A DNA stretch of 64,000 nucleotides. Source: Apostichopus japonicus. Its lineage: Eukaryota; Echinodermata; Holothuroidea; Aspidochirotida; Stichopodidae. The DNA lies in NCBI RefSeq assembly GCF_037975245.1, contig NC_092576.1:32156611-32220610 (forward strand), written 5' to 3'. Positions 13,111-25,866 of the stretch are shown here, piece after piece. Every line of letters starts with the position of its first letter. Positions within the stretch are counted from its first letter, which is position 1. The notes under the pieces were generated by a model. It ran no database searches. It worked only from the letters and a program-made list of their open reading frames with translations, and was not told where the DNA came from. The position numbers and the translations under genes are program-made.

Positions 13111-13121
13111 CCCCAACTCTG

Positions 13122-13694
13122 CTAGGTAGCTGTACATAGTTGAGACATTCTGTATACACGCTATGGTTACTAGGTAGCTGTACATAGTTGAGACTTTCTG
13201 TATACATGCTATGGTTACTAGGTAGCTGTACATGGTTGAAACATACTCTATACATGCTATGGTTACTAGGTAGCTGTACATGGATAAAACATACTATAGG
13301 CATGCTATGGTTACAAGGTACCTGAACATGGTTAAAACATACAATAGTAATGCAATGGTTATTAGGTAGTTGTACATGGTTGAAACATACTGTAGGCATG
13401 CTATGGTTACTAGGTACCTGAACATGGTTAAAACATACATGCTATGGTTACTAGGTAGCTGAACATAGTTGAAACATAATATTGGTATGCTATGGTTACT
13501 ATGTAGCTGTACATAGTTGAAACATACTGTATACATGCTATGGTTACTAGGTAGTTGTACATGGTAGAAACATACTATTGGCATACTATGGTTACTAGGT
13601 AGCTGTACATAGTTGAAACATACTGTATACATGCTTTGGTTACTAGGTAGCTGTACATGGTTGAAACATACTGTAGGCATGCTATGGTTACTTC
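13122..13694 (-). repeat. 48-bp satellite array, inverted block (right part)
   Basis: Continuation of the minus-oriented satellite after the hAT insertion. It ends at a second orientation switch whose centre, GGTTACTT-CT-AAGTAACC (13686-13703), is a near-perfect palindrome. Confidence 0.93.
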
Positions 13695-16600
13695 TAAGTA
13701 ACCAAAGTATGCCAATAGTATGTTTCTACCATGTACAGTTACATAGTAACCATAGCATGTATACAGTATGTTTTAATTATGTTCAGTTACATAGTAACCA
13801 TAGCATGCCTACAGTATTTTTCAACCATGTACAACTACCTAGTAACCATAGCATGCCTATAGTATGTTTTAACCATGTTCAGCTACCTAGTAACCATAGC
13901 ATGCCTATAGTATGTTTCAACTATGTACAGCTACCTAGTAACCATAGCATGCCTATAGTATTTTTTAACCATGTTGAGCTACCTAGTAACCATAGCATGC
14001 CTATTGTATGTTTTAACCATGTTCAGCTACCTAGTAACCATATAGCATGTATACAATATGTTTCAACTATGTACAGCTACCTAGTAACCAAAGCATGTAT
14101 ACAGTATGTTTCAACTATGTACAGCTACCTAGCCCTAGTAACCATAGCATGCCTATCGTATAATTCAACTATGTACAGCTACCTAGTAACCATAGCATGC
14201 CTATAGTATGTTGTAACCATGTACAGCTACCTAGTAACCATAGCATGTATACAGTATGTTTCAAAAATTTACAGCTACCCAGTAACCATAGCATGTATAC
14301 AGTATGTTTTAATTATGTTCAGTTACATAGTAACCATAGCATGCCTACAGTATTTTTCAACCATGTACAACTACCTAGTAACCATAGCATGCCTATAGTA
14401 TGTTTAAACCATGTTCAGCTACCTAGTAACCATAGCATGCCTATAGTATGTTTCAACTATGTACAGCTACCTAGTAACCATAGCATGCCTATAGTATTTT
14501 TTAACCTTGTTGAGCTACCTAGTAACCATAGCATGCCTATTGTATGTTTTAACCATGTTCAGCTACCTAGTAACCATATAGCATGTATACAATATGTTTC
14601 AACTATGTACAGCTACCTAGTAACCAAAGCATGTATACAGTATGTTTCAACTATGTACAGCTACCTAGCCCTAGTAACCATAGCATGCCTATCGTATAAT
14701 TCAACTATGTTCAGCTACCTAGTAACCATAGCATGCCTATAGTATGTTGTAACCATGTACAGCTACCTAGTAACCATAGCATGTATACAGTATGTTTCAA
14801 AAGTTTACAGCTACCCAGTAACCATAGCATGTATACAGTATGTTTTAACTATGTTCAGCTACCTAGTAATCATAGCATGCCTACAGTATGTTTCAACCAT
14901 GTACAACTACCTAGTAACCATAGCATGCCTATAGTATGTTTAAACCATGTTCAGCTACCTAGTAACCATAGCATGCCTATTGTATTTGTTAACCATGTTG
15001 AGCTACCTAGTAACCATAGCATGCCTATAGTATGTTTTAACCATGTTCAGCTACCTAGTAACCATAGCATGCCTATAGTATGTTTCAACTATGTACAGGT
15101 ACCTAGTATCCATAGCATGCACATTATGTTTCAACTATGTACAGCTACCTAGTAATCAAAGCATGCCTATAGTATGTTTTAACCTTGTTCAGCTACCTAG
15201 TAACCATGGCATGTATACAGTATGTTTCAACTATGTACAGCTGCCTAGTAACCATAGCATACTTATAGTATGTTTCAGCTATATACAGGTACCTAGTAAC
15301 CATAGCATGTATACAGTATGTTTCATCTATGTTCAGCTACCTAGTAACCATAGCATTTATACTGTATGTTTCAACTATGTATAGCTACCTAGTAACCATA
15401 GCATGTCTATAGTATGTTTCAACTATGTACAGCTACCTTGTAACCATAGCATATAGCATGTATCAACTATGTACAGCTGCCTAGTAACCATAGTATGCCA
15501 ATAGTATGTTTCTACCATGTACAACTACCTAGTAACCATAGCATGTATACAGTATGTTTTAACTATGTACAGCTACCTAGTAACCATAGCATGCCTATTG
15601 TATGTTTCAACCATGTACAACTACCTAGTAACCATAGCATGTATACAGTATGTTTCAACTATGTACAGCTACCTAGTAACCATAGCATGCCTATAGTATG
15701 TTTTAACCATGTTCAGCTACCTAGTAACCATAGCATGCCTATTGTATGTTTCAACTATGTACAGCTACCTAGTAACCATAGCAGGTATACAGTATGTTTC
15801 AACTATGTACAGCTACCTAGTCCTAGTAGCCATAGCATGTCTATAGTATGTTTCAACTATGTACAGCTACCTTGTAACCATAGCATGCCTATAGTATGTT
15901 TCAACTATGTACAGCTACATAGTAACCATAGCATGCCAATATTATGTTTCAACTATGTTCAGCTACCTAGTAACCATAGCATGTATGTTTTAACCATGTT
16001 CAGGTACCTAGTAACCATAGCATGCCTACAGTATGTTTCAACCATGTACAACTACCTAGTAACCATAGCATTACTATTGTATGTTTTAACCATGTTCAGG
16101 TACCTTGTAACCATAGCATGCATATAGTATGTTTTAAATATGTACAGCTACCTAGTAACCATAGCATGTATACAATATGTCTGAACTATGTACAGCTATA
16201 CCTAGTAACCATAGCATGTATACAGTATGTCTCAACTATGTACAGCTACCTAGTAACCATAGCATGTATACAGTATGTTTTAACTATGTACAGCTACCTA
16301 GTTACCATAGCATGTATACAGAATGTCTCAACTATGTACAGCTACCTAGTAACCATAGCATGTATACGGTATGTTTTAATTATGTTCAGCTACATAGTAA
16401 CCATAGCATGCCTACAGTATATTTCAACCATGTACAACTACCTAGTAACCATAGCATGCCTATAGTATGTTTTAACCATGTTCAGCTACCTAGTAACCAT
16501 AGTATGCCTATTGTATGTTTCAACTATGTACAGCTACATAGTAACCATAGCATGTATACAGTATGTTTTAACCATGTTCAGCTACCTAGTAACCAAAGCA

Positions 16601-17542
16601 TGCCTACAGTATGTTTCAACCATGTACAGCTACCTAGTAACCATAGTATGCCAATAGTATGTTTCTACCATGTACAGATACATAGTAACCATAGCATGTA
16701 TACAGTATATCTCAACTATGTACAGCTACCTAGTAACCATAGCATGTATACAATATGTTTTAACCATGTACAGCTACCTAGTAACCAAGCATGTATACAG
16801 TATGTTTCAACTATGTACAGCTACCTAGTCCTAGTAACCATAGCATGCCTATTGTATAATTCAACTATGTACAGCTACCTAGTAACCATAGCATGCCTAT
16901 AGTATGTTGTAACCATGTACAGCTACCTAGTAACCATAGCATGTATACAGTATGTTTCAAAAATTTACAGCTACCCAGTAACCATAGCATGTATACCATA
17001 TGTTTTAACTATGTTCAGCTACCTAGTAATCATAGCATGCCTAGAGTATGTTTCAACCATGTACAACTACCTAGTAACCATAGCATGCTAATAGTATGTT
17101 TCAACCATGTACAGCTACATAGTAACCATAGCATGTATTCAATATGTCTGAACTATGTACAGCTACCTAGTAACCACAGCATCTATACAGTATGTTTCAA
17201 CTATGTACAGCTACCTAGTAACCATAGCATGTATACAGTATGTTTCAACTATGTTCAGCTACCTAGTAATCATAGCATGCCTAAAGTATGTTTCAACTAT
17301 GTACAGCAACCTAGTAACCATAGCATGCCTATAGTATGTTTCAACCATGTACAGCTACATAGTAACCATAGCATGTATACAGTATGTTTTAACCATGTAC
17401 AGCTACATAGTAATCATAGCATGCCTAAAGTATGTTTCAACCATGTACAGCAACCTAGTAATCAAAACATGCCTATAGTATGTTTTAACCATGTACAGCT
17501 ACATAGTAACCATAGCATGCCTATAGTATGTTTCAACCATGT

Positions 17543-18888
17543 TTAGTAACCTAGTAACCAAAACATGCCTTTGGTATGTTTTAACCATGTACAGCTACCT
17601 TGTAACCATAGCATGCCTATAGTATGTTTCAACCATGTACAGCTACCTAGTAACCATAGCATGCCTAATGTATGTTTCAACCATGTACAGCTTCCTAGTA
17701 ACCATATCATGCCTAGAGTATGTTTCAACCATGTACAACTACATAGTAACCATAGCATGCCTATAGTATGATTCAACAATGTACTGTACAGCTACCTAGT
17801 AACCATAGCATGCCTAAAGTATGTTTCAACTATGTACAGCAACCTAGTAATCAAAACATGCCTAAAGTATGTTTTAACCATGTACAGCTATATAGTAACC
17901 ATAGCATGTATACAGTATGTTTCAAACATGTACAGCTACCTAGTAATCATAGCAAGCCTAAATTATGTTTCAACCATGTACAGCAACCTAGTAATCAAAA
18001 CATGCCTATAGTATGTTTTAACCATGTACAGCTACCTAGTAACCATAGCATGCCTATAGTATGTTTCAACCATGTACAGCAACCTAGTAACCAAAACATG
18101 CCTAGAGTATGTTTCAACCATGTACAACTACCTAGTAACCATAGCATGCTAATAGTATTTTTCAACCATGTACAGCTACATAGTAACCATAGCATGTATT
18201 CAATATGTCTGAACTATGTACAGCTACCTAGTAACCACAGCATCTATACAGTATGTTTCAACTATGTACAGCTACCTAGTAACCATAGCATGTATACAGT
18301 ATGTTTCAACTATGTTCAGCTACCTAGTAATCATAGCATGCCTAAAGTATGTTTCAACCTTGTACAGCAACCTAGTAACCATAGCATGCCTATAGTATGT
18401 TTCAACCATGTACAGCTACATAGTAACCATAGCATGTATACAGTATGTTTTAACCATGTACAGCTACATAGTAATCATAGCATGCCTAAAGTATGTTTCA
18501 CCCATGTACAGCAACCTAGTAATCAAAACATGCCTATAGTATGTTTTAACCATGTACAGCTTCCTAGTAACCATATCATGCCTAGAGTATGTTTCAACCT
18601 TGTACAGCAACATAGTAACCATAGCATGCCTATAGCATGTTTCAACCATGTTTAGTAACCTAGTAACCAAAACATGCCTTTGGTATGTTTTAACCATGTA
18701 CAGCTACCTTGTAACCATAGCATGCCTATAGTATGTTTCAACCATGTACAGCTACCTAGTAACCATAGCATGCCTAATGTATGTTTCAACCATGTACAGC
18801 TTCCTAGTAACCATATCATGCCTAGAGTATGTTTCAACCATGTACAGCTACATAGTAACCATAGCATGCCTATAGTATGATTCAACAA
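17543..18888 (+). repeat. Duplicated satellite segment of about 1.1 kb
   Basis: Text from 17543-17779 (starting CATGTTTAGTAACCTAG and ending with the irregular CAATGTACTGTACAGC unit) recurs at 18652-18888 (offset 1109), 21881-22117 and 22942-23322. The CTGTACAG irregularity is a convenient tag for following the copies. Confidence 0.75.
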
Positions 18889-20167
18889 TGTACTGTACAG
18901 CTACCTAGTAACCATAGCATGCCTAAAGTATGTTTCAACTATGTACAGCAACCTAGTAATCAAAACATGCCTATAGTATGTTTTAACCATGTACAGCTAC
19001 CTAGTAACCATAGCATGCCTATAGTATGTTTCAACCATGTACAGCAACCTAGTAACCAAAACATGCCTATAGTATGTTTCAACCATTTACAACTACCTAG
19101 TAACCATAGCATGTATACAGTATGTTTCAAACATGTACAGCTACCAAGTAATCATAGCATGCCTATAGTATGTTTCAACCTTGTACAGCAACCTAGTTAC
19201 CAAATCATGCCTATACTATGTTTTAACCATGTACAGCTACCTAGTAACCATAGCATGCCTCAAGTATGTTTCAACTATGTACAGCAACCTAGTAACCAAA
19301 ACATGCCTATAGTATGTTTTAACCATGTACAGCTACCTAGTAACCATAGCATTCCTAAAGTATGTTTCAACCATGTACAGCAACCTAGTAACCTAAACAT
19401 GCCTATAGTATGTGTTAACCATGTACAGCTACCTGGTAACCATAGCATGCCTATAGTATGTTTCAACCATGTACAGCTACCTAGTAACCATAGCATGCCT
19501 AAAGTATGTTTCAACCATGTACAGCTACGTAGTAACCATAGCATGTATACAGTATGTTCCAGAAATGTACAGCTACCTAGTAACCATAGCATGCCTATAG
19601 TATGTTTCAACCATGTACAGCTACATAATAACCATGGCATGTATTCAATATGTTTTAACTATGTACAGCAACCTAGTAACCATAGCATGCCTATAGTATG
19701 TTTTAACCATGTACAGCTACCCAGTAACCATAGCATGTATACAGTTCATCTCAACTATGTACAGCTACCTAGTTACCATAGCATGTATACAGTATGTTTC
19801 AACTATGTACAGCTACCTAGTCCTAGTTACCATAGCATGTCTATAGTATGTTTCAACTATGTACAGCTACCTTGTAACCATAGCATGCCTATAGTATGTT
19901 TCAACTATGTACAGCTACCTAGTAACCATAGCATGTATGTTTTAACCATGTTCAGGTACCTAGTAACCATAGCATGCCTACAGTATGTTTCAACCATGTA
20001 CAACTACCTAGTAACCATAGCATTACTATTGTATGTTTTAACCATGTTCAGGTACCTTGTAACCATAGCATGCCTATAGTATGTATTAACTATGTACAGC
20101 TACCTAGTAACCATAGCATGTATACCATATGTCTTAACTATGTACAGCTATACCTAGTAACCATAGC

Positions 20168-23100
20168 ATGTATACAGTATGTCTCAACTATGTACAGCTA
20201 CCTAGTAACCATAGCATGTATACAGTATGTTTTAACTATGTACAGCGACCTAGTTACCATAGCATGTATACAGAATGTCTCAACTATGTACAGCTACCAA
20301 GTAACCATAGCATGTATATACAGTATGTTTTAATTATGTTCAGCTACATAGTAACCATAGCATGCCTACAGTATGTTTCAACCATGTACAACTACCTAGT
20401 AACCATAGCATGCCTATAGTATGTTTTAACCATGTTCAGCTACCTAGTAACCATAGCATGCCTATTGTATGTTTCAACTATGTACAGCTACCTAGTAACA
20501 ATAGCATGTATACAGTATGTTTTAACTAAGTTCAGCTACCTAGTAACCATAGCATGCCTACAGTATGTTTCAACCATGTACAGCTACCTAGTAACCATAG
20601 TGTGCCAATATTATGTTTCAACCATGTACAGCTACATAGTAACCATAGCATGTATACAGTATGTCTCAACTATGTACAGCTACCTAGTAACTATAGCATG
20701 TATACAATATGTTTTAACCATGTACAGCTACCTAGTAACCAAGCATGTATACAGTATGTTTCAACTATGTACAGCTACCTAGTCCTAGTAACCATAGCAT
20801 GCCTATTGTATAATTCAACTATGTACAGCTACCTAGTAACCATAGCATGCCTATAGTATGTTGTAACGATGTACAGCTACCTAGTAACCATAGCATGTAT
20901 ACAGTATGTTTCAAAAATTTACAGCTACCCAGTAACCATAGCATGTATACCGTATGTTTTAACTATGTTCAGCTACCTAGTAATCATAGCATGCCTAGAG
21001 TATGTTTCAACCATGTACAACTACCTAGTAACCATAGCATGCTTGTAGTATGTTTCAACCATGTACAGCTACATGGTAACCATAGCATGTATTCAATATG
21101 TCTGAACTATGTACAGCTACCTAGTAACCACAGCATCTATACAGTATGTTTCAACTATGTACAGCTACCTAGTAACCATAGCATGTATACAGTATGTTTC
21201 AACTATGTTCAGCTACCTAGTAATCATAGCATGCCTAAAGTATGTTTCAACTATGTACAGCTACCTAGTAACCATAGCATGTATACAGTATGTTTCAACT
21301 ATGTACAGCAACCTAGTAATCAAAACATGCCTATAGTATGTTTTAACCATGTACAGCTACATAGTAACCATAGCATGCCTATAGTATGTTTCAACCATGT
21401 TTAGTAACCTAGTAACCAAAACATGCCTTTAGTATGTTTTAACCATGTACAGCTACCTTGTAACCATAGCATGCCTATAGTATGTTTCAACCATGTACAG
21501 CTACATAGAAACCATAGCATGTATACAGTATGTTTCAGAAATGTACAGCTACCTAGTAACCATAGCATGTATACAGTATGTTTCAACTATGTTCAGCTAC
21601 CTAGTAATCATAGCATGCCTAAAGTATGTTTCAACCTTGTACAGCAACCTAGTAACCATAGCATGCCTATAGTATGTTTCAACCATGTACAGCTACATAG
21701 TAACCATAGCATGTATACAGTATGTTTTAACCATGTACAGCTACATAGTAATCATAGCATGCCTAAAGTATGTTTCAACCATGTACAGCAACCTAGTAAT
21801 CAAAACATGCCTATAGTATGTTTTAACCATGTACAGCTACATAGTAACCATAGCATGCCTATAGTATGTTTCAACCATGTTTAGTAACCTAGTAACCAAA
21901 ACATGCCTTTGGTATGTTTTAACCATGTACAGCTACCTTGTAACCATAGCATGCCTATAGTATGTTTCAACCATGTACAGCTACCTAGTAACCATAGCAT
22001 GCCTAATGTATGTTTCAACCATGTACAGCTTCCTAGTAACCATATCATGCCTAGAGTATGTTTCAACCATGTACAGCTACATAGTAACCATAGCATGCCT
22101 ATAGTATGATTCAACAATGTACTGTACAGCTACCTAGTAACCATAGCATGCCTAAAGTATGTTTCAACTATGTACAGCAACCTAGTAATCAAAACATGCC
22201 TAAAGTATGTTTTAACCATGTACAGCTATATAGTAACCATAGCATGTATACAGTATGTTTCAAACATGTACAGCTACCTAGTAATCATAGCAAGCCTAAA
22301 TTATGTTTCAACCATGTACAGCAACCTAGTAATCAAAACATGCCTATAGTATGTTTTAACCATGTACAGCTACCTAGTAACCATAGCATGCCTATAGTAT
22401 GTTTCAACCATGTACAGCAACCTAGTAACCAAAACATGCCTAGAGTATGTTTCAACCATGTACAACTACCTAGTAACCATAGCATGCTAATAGTATGTTT
22501 CAACCATGTACAGCTACATAGTAACCATGGCATGTATTCAATATGTCTGAACTATGTACAGCTACCTAGTAACCACAGCATCTATACAGTATGTTTCAAC
22601 TATGTACAGCTACCTAGTAACCATAGCATGTATACAGTATGTTTCAACTATGTTCAGCTACCTAGTAATCATAGCATGCCTAAAGTATGTTTCAACCTTG
22701 TACAGCAACCTAGTAACCATAGCATGCCTATAGTATGTTTCAACCATGTACAGCTACATAGTAACCATAGCATGTATACAGTATGTTTTAACCATGTACA
22801 GCTACATAGTAATCATAGCATGCCTAAAGTATGTTTCAACCATGTACAGCAACCTAGTAATCAAAACATGCCTATAGTATGTTTTAACCATGTACAGCTA
22901 CATAGTAACCATAGCATGCCTATAGTATGTTTCAACCATGTTTAGTAACCTAGTAACCAAAACATGCCTTTGGTATGTTTTAACCATGTACAGCTACCTT
23001 GTAACCATAGCATGCCTATAGTATGTTTCAACCATGTACAGCTACCTAGTAACCATAGCATGCCTAATGTATGTTTCAACCATGTACAGCTTCCTAGTAA

Positions 23101-25866
23101 CCATATCATGCCTAGAGTATGTTTCAACCATGTACAGCTACATAGTAACCATAGCATGCCTATAGTATGTTTCAACCATGTACAGCTACCTAGTAACCAT
23201 AGCATGCCTAATGTATGTTTCAACCATGTACAGCTTCCTAGTAACCATATCATGCCTAGAGTATGTTTCAACCATGTACAGCTACATAGTAACCATAGCA
23301 TGCCTATAGTATGATTCAACAATGTACTGTACAGCTACCTAGTAACCATAGCATGCCTAAAGTATGTTTCAACTATGTACAGCAACCTAGTAATCAAAAC
23401 ATGCCTAAAGTATGTTTTAACCATGTACAGCTATATAGTAACCATAGCATGTATACAGTATGTTTCAAACATGTACAGCTACCTAGTAATCATAGCAAGC
23501 CTAAATTATGTTTCAACCATGTACAGCAACCTAGTAATCAAAACATGCCTATAGTATGTTTTAACCATGTACAGCTACCTAGTAACCATAGCATGCCTAT
23601 AGTATGTTTCAACCATGTACAGCAACCTAGTAACCAAAACATGCCTATAGTATGTTTCAACCATTTACAACTACCTAGTAACCATAGCATGTATACAGTA
23701 TGTTTCAAACATGTACAGCTACCAAGTAATCATAGCATGCCTAAAGTATGTTTCAACCTTGTACAGCAACCTAGTTACCAAAACATGCCTATACTATGTT
23801 TTAACCATGTACAGCTACCTAGTAACCATAGCATGCCTATAGTATGTGTTAACCATGTACAGCTACCTGGTAACCATAGCATGCCTATAGTATGTTTCAA
23901 CCATGTACAGCTACCTAGTAACCATAGCATGCCTAAAGTATGTTTCAACCATGTACAGCTACGTAGTAACCATAGCATGTATACAGTATGTTCAAGAAAT
24001 GTACAGCTACCTAGTAACCATAGCATGCCTATAGTATGTTTCAACCATGTACAGCTACATAATAACCATGGCATGTATTCAATATGTTTTAACTATGTAC
24101 AGCAACCTAGTAACCATAGCATGCCTATAGTATGTTTTAACCATGTACAGCTACCTAGTTACCATAGCATGTATACAGTATGTTTCAACTATGTACAGCT
24201 ACCTAGTCCTAGTAACCATAGCATGTCTATAGTATGTTTCAACTATGTACAGCTACCTTGTAACCATAGCATGCCTATAGTATGTTTCAACTATGTACAG
24301 CTACCTAGTAACCATAGCATGTATGTTTTAACCATGTTCAGGTACCTAGTAACCATAGCATGCCTACAGTATGTTTCAACCATGTACAACTACCTAGTAA
24401 CCATAGCATTACTATTGTATGTTTTAACCATGTTCAGGTACCTTGTAACCATAGCATGCCTATAGTATGTATTAACTATGTACAGCTACCTAGTAACCAT
24501 AGCATGTATACCATATGTCTTAACTATGTACAGCTATACCTAGTAACCATAGCATGTATACAGTATGTCTCAACTATGTACAGCTACCTAGTAACCATAG
24601 CATGTATACAGTATGTTTTAACTATGTACAGCGACCTAGTTACCATAGCATGTATACAGAATGTCTCAACTATGTACAGCTACCAAGTAACCATAGCATG
24701 TATATACAGTATGTTTTAATTATGTTCAGCTACATAGTAACCATAGCATGCCTACAGTATGTTTCAACCATGTACAACTACCTAGTAACCATAGCATGCC
24801 TATAGTATGTTTTAACCATGTTCAGCTACCTAGTAACCATAGCATGCCTATTGTATGTTTCAACTATGTACAGCTACCTAGTAACCATAGCATGCATACA
24901 GTATGTTTTAACTAAGTTCAGCTACCTAGTAACCATAGCATGCCTACAGTATGTTTCAACCATGTACAGCTACCTAGTAACCATAGTGTGCCAATATTAT
25001 GTTTCAACCATGTACAGCTACATAGTAACCATAGCATGTATACAGTATGTCTCAACTATGTACAGCTACCTAGTAACTATAGCATGTATACAATATGTTT
25101 TAACCATGTACAGCTACCTAGTAACCAAGCATGTATACAGTATGTTTCAACTATGTACAGCTACCTAGTCCTAGTAACCATAGCATGCCTATTGTATAAT
25201 TCAACTATGTACAGCTACCTAGTAACCATAGCATGCCTATAGTATGTTGTAACCATGTACAGCTACCTAGTAACCATAGCATGTATACAGTATGTTTCAA
25301 AAATTTACAGCTACCCAGTAACCATAGCATGTATACCGTATGTTTTAACTATGTTCAGCTACCTAGTAATCATAGCATGCCTAGAGTATGTTTCAACCAT
25401 GTACAACTACCTAGTAACCATAGCATGCTTGTAGTATGTTTCAACCATGTACAGCTACATGGTAACCATAGCATGTATTCAATATGTCTGAACTATGTAC
25501 AGCTACCTAGTAACCACAGCATCTATACAGTATGTTTCAACTATGTACAGCTACCTAGTAACCATAGCATGTATACAGTATGTTTCAACTATGTTCAGCT
25601 ACCTAGTAATCATAGCATGCCTAAAGTATGTTTCAACTATGTACAGCTACCTAGTAACCATAGCATGTATACAGTATGTTTCAACTATGTACAGCAACCT
25701 AGTAATCAAAACATGCCTATAGTATGTTTTAACCATGTACAGCTACATAGTAACCATAGCATGCCTATAGTATGTTTCAACCATGTTTAGTAACCTAGTA
25801 ACCAAAACATGCCTTTAGTATGTTTTAACCATGTACAGCTACCTTGTAACCATAGCATGCCTATAG
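20168..25866 (+). repeat. Higher-order duplication, 4386-bp offset
   Basis: Segment 20168-21400 matches 24554-25790 at a constant offset of 4386 bases, including irregular units such as TGTATATACAGTATG and the short unit AACCAAGCATG. Only scattered base differences are seen, so the duplication is recent compared with the divergence between adjacent 48-bp units. Confidence 0.8.

Larger units (their letters stand above)
9926..13121. mobile_element. Outer non-autonomous hAT-like transposon
   Basis: The element starts CAGAGTTG and ends CAACTCTG, a perfect 8-base inverted terminus with weaker similarity further in. It is flanked by the 8-bp direct duplication CTAGGTAG (9918-9925 and 13122-13129), part of the normal 48-bp satellite unit, so removing the element and one copy restores the array. 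An 8-bp duplication and CAGAG-type ends are hallmarks of the hAT superfamily. No transposase frame is present, so it must have been moved by an enzyme made elsewhere. Without the nested element at 10382-12845 and its target duplication it is about 724 bp. Both ends are filled with AAGTCTCAAGTC repeats. Confidence 0.9.
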
